NCBI GenBank assembly: GCA_030448185.1
Contig: JAUJNL010000003.1
Location: 1-64,000, forward strand
From: Cytophagales bacterium
Lineage (GTDB): Bacteria > Bacteroidota > Bacteroidia > Cytophagales > 172606-1
Direction: 5' to 3'
Length of the DNA: 64,000 nt
Made by a program: the position numbers and the translations under genes. A model generated the notes under the pieces. That model was not told the origin of the DNA and did not search any database. It saw only the letters and a list, made by a program, of their open reading frames with translations. Within the stretch, counting starts at the first letter, position 1. Every line of letters begins with the position of its first letter. Shown here piece by piece: positions 18,769 to 29,072 of this stretch.

Positions 18769-20601
18769 CTACTTGCCAGCAGTCGTGATCCGTTTGACAT
18801 AGACGTAAAAAGCCCCCGTTTTCGCGTCTTTCTCGTCGGTAAACCAGGCTTGCAGACTGGTTTTTCCCTCGGGTAATTGTACCCGAAAAGTAGTCACCTC
18901 ATCCGCTGGCGAAATGTTCTTCTCCTGTGTAACGGTAGCTATGCTCAGATTAGCCTTCTTCCAGTTAAATGCTTTTCCGGCCGGATAGGGAGTCCCTCCC
19001 GGAATAGGCCCACTAGCCGGCGCTGATCCTGAATTGGGCAACTTCGCTTCCTGCGGCCACCGTCGCAGGGTAATTTCATATTGTCCGGCTTTTTCCACCT
19101 CTACCATCCACTTGCCCATGGAGGCGATATCACCTTTCCGAACCATTTCCTGGTGCCAGGCGGGCATTTCTTTCGTATCGGTGTGAACGTCATGACAAGT
19201 CAGCGTGACCGGGTTTTCCTTGCCACCCAGATGAATCCGCACGTATTCATCTTTTCGATGTGCGATGTCCTGCCACCACTTCTCGCAACGCTCCCGCAGC
19301 ACTTTCACCGTGTCGGGTAGGTCCTGGGCAATATTCCGGGTCTGTCCCGGGTCGTGCGGCATATCATACAATTCATTGCCATTGATCAGCCGCCAGCGGT
19401 CCGTCATCACGGCGGATTGCTTCCATTTTTCCATAAAGTCTTCCCGTTGGGTATCGACAATAATAGTACGGGCCGGGCCCTTGACGGAAGGATTCTGGAG
19501 CAGCGGCACTACACTTGTACCATCGAAACGAATAGTTGCACCGGGCTGGATGCCGCACAATTCGAGAAGCGTGGGCATTACATCCATGCAGGAAGTAAGC
19601 GAGGTTACGTCTTTTCCTCCGCCAAGCTTACCGGCTGGGTAACGAATGAAAAACGGCGTCCGGTGGCCTCCATCGTAAGGGGAACTTTTTACACCCCTCA
19701 TTCCGGCGTTGAATCCTTTTCCGGCCAGCATACCGTCTTTACCCACCTGCGCCCCGGCTCCGTGCGAGGTGCCGTTGTCCGTCGTAAAAATCAGGATGGT
19801 ATTTTCGGCTAATCCCCACTGCTGCAGTTTCTGCATTAAAAGTCCTACGTTATCATCCAGGTTGGTGATCATGCCGTAGAAATTGGGGTTGAACACCTCT
19901 GGTTGCCCGGCGTACATTTCCCGGTACTTATCAGGCACGTGAAAGGGATGGTGGGCTGCGTTGGTGGGCAGGTAACAGAAGAAAGGTTCCTTCTGATGAC
20001 CTTCGATGAACTTCAAGGCTTCGGAAAACCAGACATCCGTACAATAGCCCTTGTAGGCTTGGGGCTTGCCGTTATGAAAGTACGTATCGTCGAAATAGTC
20101 ATTGTTCCAGTAGTCAGGCGTTTGCCCTACCCCTCCCCCACCATGGATCAGTACTTCGTTAAATCCCCGGTCCTGCGGACGAAATGGATAGTTGTCTCCC
20201 AGGTGCCATTTGCCAAAAATAGCCGTCTGGTAACCGTTTTGCTTCAGTACCTCGGGCAGGGTGGTTTCCCCTTCGCGGAGGATGGAGCGGCCCATAACCG
20301 TATGCCAGACGCCTACCCGGTTGAAGTGCTGCCCGGTCATAAGGCTGGCACGGGTGGGCGAACAGGTGGTCCCGGTATGGTAATTGGTCAGACGAAGGCT
20401 CTGGCTGTAGAGTTGGTCAAGGTTGGGCGTTTTAATCCACGGATTGCCATGACAAGCCAGATCGCCGTAGCCTTGGTCATCAGACATAATCAGAATAATA
20501 TTGGGACGGCGGTTCTGGGATAGTGCCACCTGCAGGAGTAGTGTTGTCAAAAACCCTGCTGTAAAAAATGCTTTCCATCCGCTGCTTATGGGGTAGTTCA
20601 T
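18769..20601 (-). CDS. Secreted arylsulfatase-type S1 sulfatase
   Basis: A 610-residue sulfatase with a signal peptide ending VALSQN, metal residues in IMSDDQGYGD, and the FGly motif CSPTR with Cys80. Other active-site parts are IFGKWHLGD and FTTDNGTSHG. Its C-terminal ~150 residues (after the sulfatase core at about 460) form a beta-rich extension (GKWMVEVEKAGQYEITLRRW), which resembles a carbohydrate-binding sandwich. FGly formation requires a maturase (anaerobic radical SAM type or FGE), and none is present in this window. It removes ester sulfate from a glycan; the position attacked is unknown. Confidence 0.9.
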   Translation of the reverse strand: MNYPISSGWKAFFTAGFLTTLLLQVALSQNRRPNIILIMSDDQGYGDLACHGNPWIKTPNLDQLYSQSLRLTNYHTGTTCSPTRASLMTGQHFNRVGVWHTVMGRSILREGETTLPEVLKQNGYQTAIFGKWHLGDNYPFRPQDRGFNEVLIHGGGGVGQTPDYWNNDYFDDTYFHNGKPQAYKGYCTDVWFSEALKFIEGHQKEPFFCYLPTNAAHHPFHVPDKYREMYAGQPEVFNPNFYGMITNLDDNVGLLMQKLQQWGLAENTILIFTTDNGTSHGAGAQVGKDGMLAGKGFNAGMRGVKSSPYDGGHRTPFFIRYPAGKLGGGKDVTSLTSCMDVMPTLLELCGIQPGATIRFDGTSVVPLLQNPSVKGPARTIIVDTQREDFMEKWKQSAVMTDRWRLINGNELYDMPHDPGQTRNIAQDLPDTVKVLRERCEKWWQDIAHRKDEYVRIHLGGKENPVTLTCHDVHTDTKEMPAWHQEMVRKGDIASMGKWMVEVEKAGQYEITLRRWPQEAKLPNSGSAPASGPIPGGTPYPAGKAFNWKKANLSIATVTQEKNISPADEVTTFRVQLPEGKTSLQAWFTDEKDAKTGAFYVYVKRITTAGK

Positions 20602-20669
20602 TAGAGTATGAGGCTTAAGTGGTTAATATTGGATCACTACATGAGCACATCAGTAATCAGTGATGTCTG

Positions 20670-22109
20670 CTACTTTTTCATCCCGTAATATTCGTACTGA
20701 TCAAACAGGTGCCCGTTACCCGTCAGGTACGGATCTTCGGTTTGTTGTCGCCACTGCCCTAGCTGGGTCTGGAGCTGTTTTAGGGCAGACGCATAGTTGG
20801 GATCGGAGGCCACGTTATGCAACTGGTGGGGATCTTTACTAAGATCGTATAATTCCTCTGCCGGCCGTTTTTCGAGGCTCCAGGCAACTAATTGCTTCAG
20901 TTCGGGCTTCTCCTGGTTCTGCACCAGATACATTTTGGACGGGCCGCCATCAATGTCCCCAAAGGGCCCCGGCGGGGTGAATACATCGGGGTCACCAGCC
21001 GGCCAGCGGTCAGGCTCCAGGTTCTGAATGTAGAGATACGCTTTGGTGCGCACCGCCCGGATGGGATAGCCCAGATTATCTTTACGGATATTGGCGTGAC
21101 GCTGCCGTTCCAGAAAAACGGCCTCAAAACGTTTATCTGACTGCCCTTTGGTCAGCAAGGGCAACAGACTTTTCCCGGTCATTTCTTTAGGAACGGCTAC
21201 TCCAGCCGCATGTAAAATCGTGGGTGCCATGTCTACCAGACTTACCAGTTCGGTCAGCCGTTTTCCCTTAGGCAACTGGGCTCCCCAGCGGACAATCAAC
21301 GGGACATTGGAACCAGCATCGTACACGTTGGCTTTAGCCCTGGGGAAAGGCATACCGTTGTCGCCACTCACGATAATCAGGGTATTTTCCAGTAATCCTT
21401 TCCCCTGCAACAGAGCCACTGCCTCCGCAATGGTCTGGTCAAACCGCTTTATTTCAGCATAGTAGTCCAGCAGATCACCTTTCGTCTGCGCATTATCTGC
21501 TAACCAGGCAGGTACTTTAAGTGCCGATTCGTTTAACTCCGCCGTTGCTTTTAGATTTGGGGAATAGGGCCGGTGCGGATCACTGCTGCCAATCCAGAAG
21601 CAGAACGGCTTTTGGGCCGGCAAGTCATTCACGAATTTTGCGAAACTTTCAAAAGCGGGACCGGCTGGGTTATGTTCATAGCCACCCGCCTGGTGGTCAC
21701 CTGGTCCCCAGCCTTTACCTTGCAGGCCGATTGCATACCCGGCCTTTTCCAAAAGGAGGGCATAATTAGAATAATTACTTGGCAAGGTTCCCCAAAGATT
21801 AGCGCCTTCTTTCAACTGGTGCGGAAAGCGGCCCGTCAGCATCGAAGCCCTAGAAGGCGAACAGGAAGGCGCCGTACAAAAAGCCTTCTCAAACAAAACG
21901 CCTTCTTTAGCCAACTGGTCAATGGCCGGCGTGGAAACCACTTTATCTCCGTAAGCTCCGGCATGTAGTGACCAGTCGTCAGCCATAATCACCAGGATGT
22001 TGGGTCGGGAAGCCGGGGCAGCGGGTTCTTTTTCCGGAAAAGCACTGGTACAGACAGTTAGTAAACCAGCTACTACACAGGACAGTAAAATGGAAAGGTA
22101 TCGGTTCAT
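20670..22109 (-). CDS. S1 sulfatase, N-sulfoglucosamine sulfohydrolase-like
   Basis: A 479-residue protein when started at MNRYLSILLSCVVAG (22109). The frame opens 16 codons earlier, but that extension lacks signal-peptide logic. The signal ends near VCTSAF, possibly a weak lipobox. The FGly motif is CSPSR with Cys83, the first metal Asp pair is in IMADDWSLHAGAYGD, and another part is VSGDNGMPFPRAKANVYD. The ADDWSLHAG and QGKGWGPGDHQAGG motifs recall heparan N-sulfatase (SGSH)-like members. It is periplasmic or surface-anchored. A remnant of another sulfatase lies directly upstream. Confidence 0.88.
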   Translation of the reverse strand: MNRYLSILLSCVVAGLLTVCTSAFPEKEPAAPASRPNILVIMADDWSLHAGAYGDKVVSTPAIDQLAKEGVLFEKAFCTAPSCSPSRASMLTGRFPHQLKEGANLWGTLPSNYSNYALLLEKAGYAIGLQGKGWGPGDHQAGGYEHNPAGPAFESFAKFVNDLPAQKPFCFWIGSSDPHRPYSPNLKATAELNESALKVPAWLADNAQTKGDLLDYYAEIKRFDQTIAEAVALLQGKGLLENTLIIVSGDNGMPFPRAKANVYDAGSNVPLIVRWGAQLPKGKRLTELVSLVDMAPTILHAAGVAVPKEMTGKSLLPLLTKGQSDKRFEAVFLERQRHANIRKDNLGYPIRAVRTKAYLYIQNLEPDRWPAGDPDVFTPPGPFGDIDGGPSKMYLVQNQEKPELKQLVAWSLEKRPAEELYDLSKDPHQLHNVASDPNYASALKQLQTQLGQWRQQTEDPYLTGNGHLFDQYEYYGMKK

Positions 22110-22126
22110 AGGTTTGCAAAAGGTCA

Positions 22127-22290
22127 AGCATAGGATTATTCGCAGACGGGAGCACAAACAGCCGGTTCGTTGCTGCCCATAATATATGTATCGTGAAAAT
22201 TGTGCTATGGGCCATCAGCTTATCCAGGTTGGGCCTTTTCAACTCCGTGGTTCCCAAGGAATGAGCCGCTATGCAGATGACTACTAACAC
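22127..22290 (-). pseudogene. Relic of a fifth sulfatase N-terminus
   Basis: In the gap between two sulfatase genes the minus strand reads AHSLGTTELKRPNLDKLM, the usual substrate-binding entry of S1 sulfatases (TPNLDRLA). It continues, one frame over, with TYIMGSNEPAVCAP, matching the stretch that leads to the CxPSR active site. The motif is then lost: a frame slip gives CAPSANNPML in place of CAPSRAML. No upstream signal peptide or downstream body survives. This is a short fossil of a tandem sulfatase, not a working gene. Confidence 0.6.
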
Positions 22291-22308
22291 TGCCTCTGCC
22301 ACTAGGTC

Positions 22309-23628
22309 TTACCTTACCTTCTTAGCCATTGGTAGCTGACCCAGTGATTGTTCAAACTCCTTCATCCGATCCTGCATCTGGACGACTTTGTCCGGATGCT
22401 TTTCGTGCAGATTGGTTTTTTCACCAGGATCTTTGCTCAGGTCAACCAATAACAGGGGGTGTGGATCAACGGCTTTCATTCCTTTATTGCCCTTATTACC
22501 AGCATAAGGCAGCTTAATCTTCCAGTTACCGGAACGGTATGCCTGTATGCTTACCATCCATATAATAAAACATTTCTTCCCCATCCCGTTTGCCGGTGCC
22601 CAGTAATACGCCAGTGATATCTTTACCATCAATAGGCCGGTCAGTAGGTACGGTTCCGCCGGTGAGTTTGGCAAAAGTCGGAAACCAGTCCATCATATTG
22701 GCTACCTGGCTGTGAGTGGAGTTTGCTTTAATTTTACCCTTCCAGTAGGCAATAGCCGGCACCCGCATACCGCCCTCAAAAGTAGTTTGCTTTCTTCCCG
22801 AAGCACTCCTGCGGTACCGGCATCGGCTCCTTTCACCAGCCAGGGGCCGTTGTCGCTGCTGAATACGACCAGTGTGTTTTCCTCCAGCTTCAGCTCTTTC
22901 AGCTTCTTGAGTACCTGGCCCACACTCCAATCCAGTTCTTCGACCACATCGCCGTACAAACCGCCTTTAGATTTGTCCTTAAAGGCCGGTGAGGCATAAA
23001 TGGGAATGTGGGGCATGCTATGCGGCAGGTACAGAAAAAAAGGAGCATTCTTATTTTTTTCGATAAACCCTAAGGCTTCCTGGGTATAGCGAATAGTCGT
23101 TGAGTCCTGGTTGACTTTAGCGACCACTTCCTGTCCGTTGCGCAAATACGGCGTGGGCACCATATCATTGCTGTACGGAATGCCGAAATAATAATCGAAG
23201 CCGTGCCGGGTTGGCAGGAACTCTGGTTGGTGCCCCAGGTGCCACTTACCCACGCAAGCAGTTGTATAGCCCTGCCCCTTGAGCATTTCCGGGATAGTTA
23301 CTTCACTTGCATCGATGCCGGTATGACTTTCCGGGAAAAATACGGTGTTAATGCCCATCCGGATCGGGTAACGTCCGGTCATCAGGGCAGCTCTTGAGGG
23401 GCTGCAAACGGGAGAAGCCGAATAAAAGTCGGTAAACTTCATGCCCTGGGCGGCCATCCGGTCGAGGTTTGGCGTCTTAATCATCTTGTTGCCATAGCAC
23501 CCCAGGTCTCCGTACCCCAGATCGTCGGCAAAAATGAAAACAATATTGGGTTTAGCACCAGGGTTCTGAGCCCTGCTATCAGTCATGAAGGCAACAAACA
23601 GTAAAAGAACAATACAGATCCGGTGCAT
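22309..23628 (-). CDS. Secreted S1 sulfatase, arylsulfatase A-like (frame-disrupted)
   Basis: Signal peptide 1-20 (DSRAQ), metal residues in IFADDLGYGDLGC, FGly motif CSPSR with Cys75, then CVGKWHLGHQPEFLPTRHGFD and SSDNGPWL. The first frame runs off near 22790 after GTAGVLREE. Homology resumes in another frame with TTFEGGMRVPAIAYWKG, MDWFPTFAKLTGG and RPIDGKDITGVL. It changes again near 22550 to give YRSGNWKIKLPY and LVDLSKDPGEKTNLHEKHPD. Joined, it is about 440 residues, normal for the arylsulfatase A-like group. It is the first sulfatase gene after susD in the direction of transcription. Confidence 0.85.
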
Positions 23629-24036
23629 AGCTCGATGTTGGTTACTCGTTGTTTGTTATTGGTTGTTAGATGTTCGTAATAACTTGTAGTATAGCTGATT
23701 ACTAAAGATAAAAGGTTCTTGGAGACATTTAGGGAAACTGTTGCGCGTTTAGCTTCGCTGAGATAGTTATAACGCATCACGCTTGGCATCGCGTCTGTGA
23801 CGCGAAAGAGTAGGAAGTATTTTTTCGTAAATCTCTCCCCGGGAACCTCTTTTTGCTTAAATACCGTTGGCGTTCAACCGGTCACGGCGACACCAACGGT
23901 AAGTCCTACATCCTTCAAAAAATCACGTTTAATCTAATCTTAAAAGGTTTCGGGTTTTCAGTTTACCGTTCCGGATTAATAATTTCTGCTTTAGCAACCG
24001 GAAACTACCAACTGAGAACTTGAAACCGTTTTTATA
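23629..24036. other. Gap between sulfatase and susD with REP-like hairpin
   Basis: A 408-base gap. At 23742-23779 is GCGTT-TAGCTTCGCTGAGATAGTTAT-AACGC, a hairpin of the same family as the arms at 50233 and 50307. ACCGTTGGCG / CGACACCAACGGT-like arms lie near 23862-23900. No gene is seen. Confidence 0.5.
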
Positions 24037-25554
24037 CTACCAACCCGGATTCTGTTTCACATTCGGGTTGTTGATCAGTTCTCCATTTACAATCGGGAAA
24101 AGATAACCTTTTGGATAAGCAGCGAATTCTCCGGTTTCTTTTTCAAGCAGCTGTCTCCGCTTCAGATCGTACCAGCGGTCACCTTCAAAGCATAATTCTA
24201 GCCAACGTTGTAGCATTATTTCATCTATTGAAATGGGTCTGACCCCAATACCGGCCCGTTGAGTAACCTCATTTAGTGCTATTTGTGCATCGCCTGTTCT
24301 TCCTAACTCAAACAAAGCCTCTGCCTTTAACAAAATCACATCGGCTAACCGCAGAAAGATAATGTTGCTATCGCCGAAACGGACATTCGCTATGATATTG
24401 CCGGGGTACTTTTTAACGTAGTGATTCGGATAGATCTGTCTAGTGCCCCCCGGTGGCGATGGATTTCTTAAATCGGGAACCGTTCTGCCGACATTAACCG
24501 CTTCCCAACCATCAGTTCTCCGTACTTCAGCCATTGCTGCATTGAACCGTACATTGTCGTTCATAGATTTGAAAGCCATAATCAGCTTTTCACTTGGCAT
24601 CAGTTGGAAGGCTCCTCCAGTCGGGGGATCATTTTTGCGGGGCAGAAACAGATTCGTCAAGTCATTAGTTGGATTGGGACCTGCGATCGTTGCATCGTAT
24701 ACCAATTCAAAAATGGATTCGCTAGTTCCGTTCTGCGTAAAGATGGTTTCGTAACTCTGAGCGGGTACCAGTGAGTATAATGATGTGTTGCTGAGTACTA
24801 AGTCTGCATAATTAACGGCTTTCTCCCATTGCGGGGGGCCCACCTTCAGGCGTTGCTGGGCGTAGGGAGAACTGATATAGACGTAGTATTTTGCCAGGAG
24901 TGCATGCGCTGCTCCACGTGTAGCCCGGCCCCGGTTACTTTGCGGATAATCTGGAGGCAATAATTGAGCAGCCTGCAACAAATCGGCTTCAATTTGCTTG
25001 AGTACATCTGCCGGATCTGCCTGTTTACCTTCAAAATCGCTGCTGGCATCTTTAATAGGCTCCGTGCGCAAAACTACATTTTCCCATACCCGTACCAAGT
25101 TAAAATAAATAAACGCCCGCAGAAAGTAAGCTTCACCAAACAGCCTGTCTTTCTCTTTAGGAGTTGAGAATTTGTCATCCGTAATTTTGCTGCCGTAAAA
25201 CAATAGGTTATTAATATATTGTAGCGAGGCATAGTAATTCTGCCAGTTAGCCCAGGGCCAGGTATTGTCAAAATTGCCTTCCTTGGCAGGCTTATACCCT
25301 GAAGTTACAGACATGTAGCTGTCCGAGCGGTATTCTCCGTTGTAAAGATACCGCAACGGCATTTCGTTCGGTGCTCCCGTAGATTCTAAAGCCAGTTGAT
25401 GGTAAACACCTATAACTGCCCCCCTTACGTCTGCTTCGTTTTCAAACGCCTTATCTAAGGTAATGTTGCTGACAGGATCTTGTTCTAATACATTGCAGGA
25501 CGTTACCAGGCCAAAGTACAGAAGGTATAAAAAAAGATATCGAATAGATTTCAT
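24037..25554 (-). CDS. susD-like: SusD/RagB family starch-binding-like outer membrane lipoprotein
   Basis: A 505-residue protein with lipobox YFGLVTSC (Cys20), then TPR-based SusD fold. Markers are LEQDPVSNITLDKAF at the start of the mature chain, FLRAFIYFNLVRVW, RGRATRGAAHALLAKYYVY, and the C-terminal block IDEIMLQRWLELCFEGDRWYDLKRR. It sits as a lid over its SusC partner on the cell surface and captures oligosaccharide. The gene follows susC by 48 bases, as is standard. The glycan is inferred to be sulfated because four sulfatase genes follow. Confidence 0.93.
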   Translation of the reverse strand: MKSIRYLFLYLLYFGLVTSCNVLEQDPVSNITLDKAFENEADVRGAVIGVYHQLALESTGAPNEMPLRYLYNGEYRSDSYMSVTSGYKPAKEGNFDNTWPWANWQNYYASLQYINNLLFYGSKITDDKFSTPKEKDRLFGEAYFLRAFIYFNLVRVWENVVLRTEPIKDASSDFEGKQADPADVLKQIEADLLQAAQLLPPDYPQSNRGRATRGAAHALLAKYYVYISSPYAQQRLKVGPPQWEKAVNYADLVLSNTSLYSLVPAQSYETIFTQNGTSESIFELVYDATIAGPNPTNDLTNLFLPRKNDPPTGGAFQLMPSEKLIMAFKSMNDNVRFNAAMAEVRRTDGWEAVNVGRTVPDLRNPSPPGGTRQIYPNHYVKKYPGNIIANVRFGDSNIIFLRLADVILLKAEALFELGRTGDAQIALNEVTQRAGIGVRPISIDEIMLQRWLELCFEGDRWYDLKRRQLLEKETGEFAAYPKGYLFPIVNGELINNPNVKQNPGW

Positions 25555-25602
25555 TGTTCAAAAAGTTTAGGAATCTCTACTTATAGTTATTTGCGATTGT
25601 TT

Positions 25603-28600
25603 TTAGAGACCTAACGTGAGGCCAACCGTGAATGTACGGGCACGGGGATACGCACCAAAGTCAGTGCCATAGTGGCCCTCGCGAGTGAAAGAGCGCACAT
25701 CCGGATCTATACCGCTGTATTTGGTAAACAGCGCTAAATTATTGGCGGTGATAAATGCTCGGATGTTCTGGAACTTCAGGCGTTCTACTAGAGTCTGGGG
25801 TAATTCATAGCCTAGGGTTACATTGCTCAGACGCAGGTACGATCCATCTTCCAGAAAGCGGGTTGAGGTAAAGTTGTAGTTCGCGGTACCTCCAACACCT
25901 GAAACGGCTCTGGGTATATCCGTTATATCTCCCTGTTGCTTCCATCGGTTGCGAACGCTACTCAGGTAATTACGCCCCGGAGTGCTCATAGCGGTTAGGG
26001 CCTGACGGGTGGCATTGTAGACCTGGTTACCGTACGACCAGTTCATGAAAATGTCGAGGGATAAGCCTTTGTAAGCAAAGGTATTTGTAATTCCGCCTGT
26101 GTGAAGCGGCTGCGTACGCCCATAGGTTACCCGATCTTGAGGTTCAATAACCCCATTGCCATCCTGGTCTACATAACGCACATCTCCCCCCCCAAATAAA
26201 TGGCCGGTTGCACTCGAGGCTCTTAATCCGGTTGTGTTGTCTTCATCACGGGCATAAATACCATCCGCTACATAGCCATAAAGAACCCCTACCGGGTTAC
26301 CTGGCTTTAAAGCACTCTCTACACCTGTGCCAAAGACGCGGGTTTCTGTGAATACAAAAATCAGATCATCATCACTGCCGTAAAGCGATAATATTTTGTT
26401 ACGGTTAAAGGCCACATTCAGATTAGTCGTCCATTTGAGGGCACCCGCTAAATTACGGGTAGTCAGGTTAAACTCCAACCCTTTGTTTTGCATTTTCCCC
26501 AGATTAACCGTTACGGAACCTGTTCCTGCGGATTGGGGGCACGGCCTGGTCAATTAACAGGTCTTGCGTTTTTTTTTCAGATAGGCTTCGGCAGTGAAGA
26601 CAATGCGCTCCTCTAAAATGCCTACGTCAACACCGACATTGTATTGGGTAGTAGACTCCCATTGCAGGTTGTAATTAGGTAATTGCCCCGGCTGAATTCC
26701 TGGTAAGCCCGCATAATCATTGCCTGTATTATAGAGGCCACGTGCGGTATAATTACCCAACCCGCCTTGATTGCCTACTTGTCCGGCGCTTCCTCTTAGT
26801 TTTAGGAAGTTGATGAACGGAAGCCCTTTTAGAAATGATTCATCCCCTATATTCCAGGCTACCGAAGCCGACGGAAAAACCCCATACCGGTTGTTAAGGC
26901 CAAACCTGGATGAACCATCCCGGCGGACAGTACCCGTTAGAATGTATTTATCTTTATAACTGTACTGCATTCTTCCGATGAATGACTCTAATCCGTAAGC
27001 TTGCTGTTCTGAACTGACATTATCAATCTTTGCTGCTGCATTCAGGGTAGTTACTTTATCACTAGGGAACTGGCTAGCATTAGCAGAAGAATTATTATCG
27101 GTAAACTCCTGTTGCTCATACACTACTAGAGCTGTAATATCATGTACATCAGCAAATTTTTTGTGATACGTCAAGGTATTGGTATTGATCCATTGGCGAT
27201 CATCCGAGTTGGTAAACGTGCCTCTCGTCTCGCGGTCCTGATTGGACGTAGAGCGGTTGAATGTATTGTTGCGTGCGGAACGGTAGTCCAGACCCCAACT
27301 CGTGCGGAACGTTAACTCAGGAAAAATTTGTATTCGGCAAAGACGTTCCCAAAAATCCGGTTATTCCGGTTGTTTCTATCTACTTCATACAGTGCAGCTA
27401 ACGGGTTGGCTGTTGATCCACCAGTAATCCTCCACAAAATTGTACCGCCCTGAAGCGTTGTAGATAGGGGTGAATGGATTTTTCACTAAGGCACTTAGAT
27501 AGACTCCCGCATTGGTATTGCCATTTTCAGGAATACTTTGAGGCTTGGTATGAGCAATAGATAAATTACTGCCAAACTTTAATTTTTTTCGATACTTCCA
27601 CATCTAGATTGAGTCGGCCCGTTACGCGGTTAAATCCTGATTTTTCGATAATTCCTTCCTGACCAAAGTAGTTAATAGAAGTCAGGTAGCCGACTTTACC
27701 CTCCTTTCCGCTAACGGATAAATCAACCGTACGGATGGGCGCATTATTCCGTAAAATTTCATCTGTCCAGTTTACATTGACAGCACTATCCAATCTGAAA
27801 AAGAAAGGGTCAAGAGCCAGCCCAGCATTTGTATAAATTTCCGTCATTACCGGTAACAATTCCGGGGCTTCCAGTACCTCTAGTTTTTTAGCAATGTTCT
27901 GGATGCCATAGGTTGTATTTAAGGTAACTTTAGTGCGCCCCTTTCCGCGCTTTGTAGTGATGAGTACGACGCCATTTGCGGCCCGGGCTCCGTAGATAGC
28001 TATAGCTGATGCATCTTTCAGAATATCAATGCTTTCAATATCGTTGGGGTTGATATCAGCCAAATTGCCCAGAATCGGCACTTCATCGACTACGTACAGC
28101 GGATCGTTGCCAGCCCGCAACGAAGAAATTCCCCGGATTCTGATGGAAGCGCCTGCACCTGGGGCACCATTATTCTGAATTACCTGCACTCCAGGAGCAC
28201 GGCCTTGCAGCAAACTTCCCAGGTTGGCATTGGGAATATTTTGTATTTCAGCAGCCTTTACGGTAGAAATCGAACTGGAAAGGGTTTTACGTTGCCCAGT
28301 ACCGTATCCAATAACTACTACTTCACTCAACGCCTTAATGTCTGGCGCCAGAGTTATATTTAAGGTAGTCTGGTTTCCAACCGGCACTTCTTCGGGCGTA
28401 TAGCCGATAAAACTGAATACCAGGGTGGCATTTCCATCGGGTACGGTCAGTTTAAAAGTACCATCCGCATCGGTAGTGGTTCCGGTGGTGCTTCCTTTTA
28501 CGGTCACACTTACTCCGGGCAGCCCTTCGCCGGTATCGGCTGCTTTTACAACGCCAGTGACAGCAACTTCGGCTATATGCGCCAGTTTAATGGCATTACC

Positions 28601-29032
28601 CGAAATCAGCGACAGGGGGGTAATTTCGGTAAGAGGAGTCTCATCAGTTGATGAAGTCTGACGGCGGTCTATCCGGGTTACTTCTTTTTTTACTCTCTTT
28701 TTAATCGCGTAGTTACCCTGATTAAGCCGCTCAAACTGCAGATTTACCTGGTTTAACAGTGACTGCAGCAACTCTTCAGGGTTAGCCGGATAAGTGCCAG
28801 GCTCAAATACCTGCTTGCCTTCCAAAGCCTTGGTATTATAGACGAAAAAGATTCCGTACTTTTTTTCCAATCGTTTCAATACTTCAGTGAGGGGCTTTTG
28901 GGCCTCCTTCTGAATCACACTTTCGGGAGTACTATTCAGGGCAACTGGTGATAATTCCGGCTCCTGAGCAAATCCTCCGCTGCCCAACAGGCAAAAAGCA
29001 AGCAAAAAGGAGGCCTTTAAAGTAGTTTTCAT
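25603..29032 (-). CDS. susC-like: SusC/RagA TonB-linked outer membrane transporter with STN domain (frame-disrupted)
   Basis: Starting MKTTLKASFLLAFCLLGSGG (signal peptide), then a secretin/TonB short N-terminal (STN) domain at about 45-115 (EVLKRLEKKYGIFFVYN), a carboxypeptidase-regulatory domain at about 158-235 (GVSVTVKGSTTGTTTDADG), the SusC motif SEVVVIGYGTGQRK, the plug (LLQGRAPGVQVIQN, DILKDASAIAIYGARAANGV), and the barrel ending FTVGLTLGL. The STN domain is the part that signals to FecR. Frame changes occur near 27580, 27400, 27330 and 26555; joined length is about 1140 residues. It imports the PUL oligosaccharide using TonB energy. Its conserved motifs argue that the breaks are sequence errors. 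Confidence 0.88.
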
Positions 29033-29072
29033 ACTTTATAAATGGATTGAGTTAAGAAAAAGTGAGTATTTG

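Noticed and set aside
18430-18802. Overlapping plus-strand frames in the sulfatase/GH31 gap
   Set aside because: They run across a hairpin and repeat-like text and show no domain or conserved composition.
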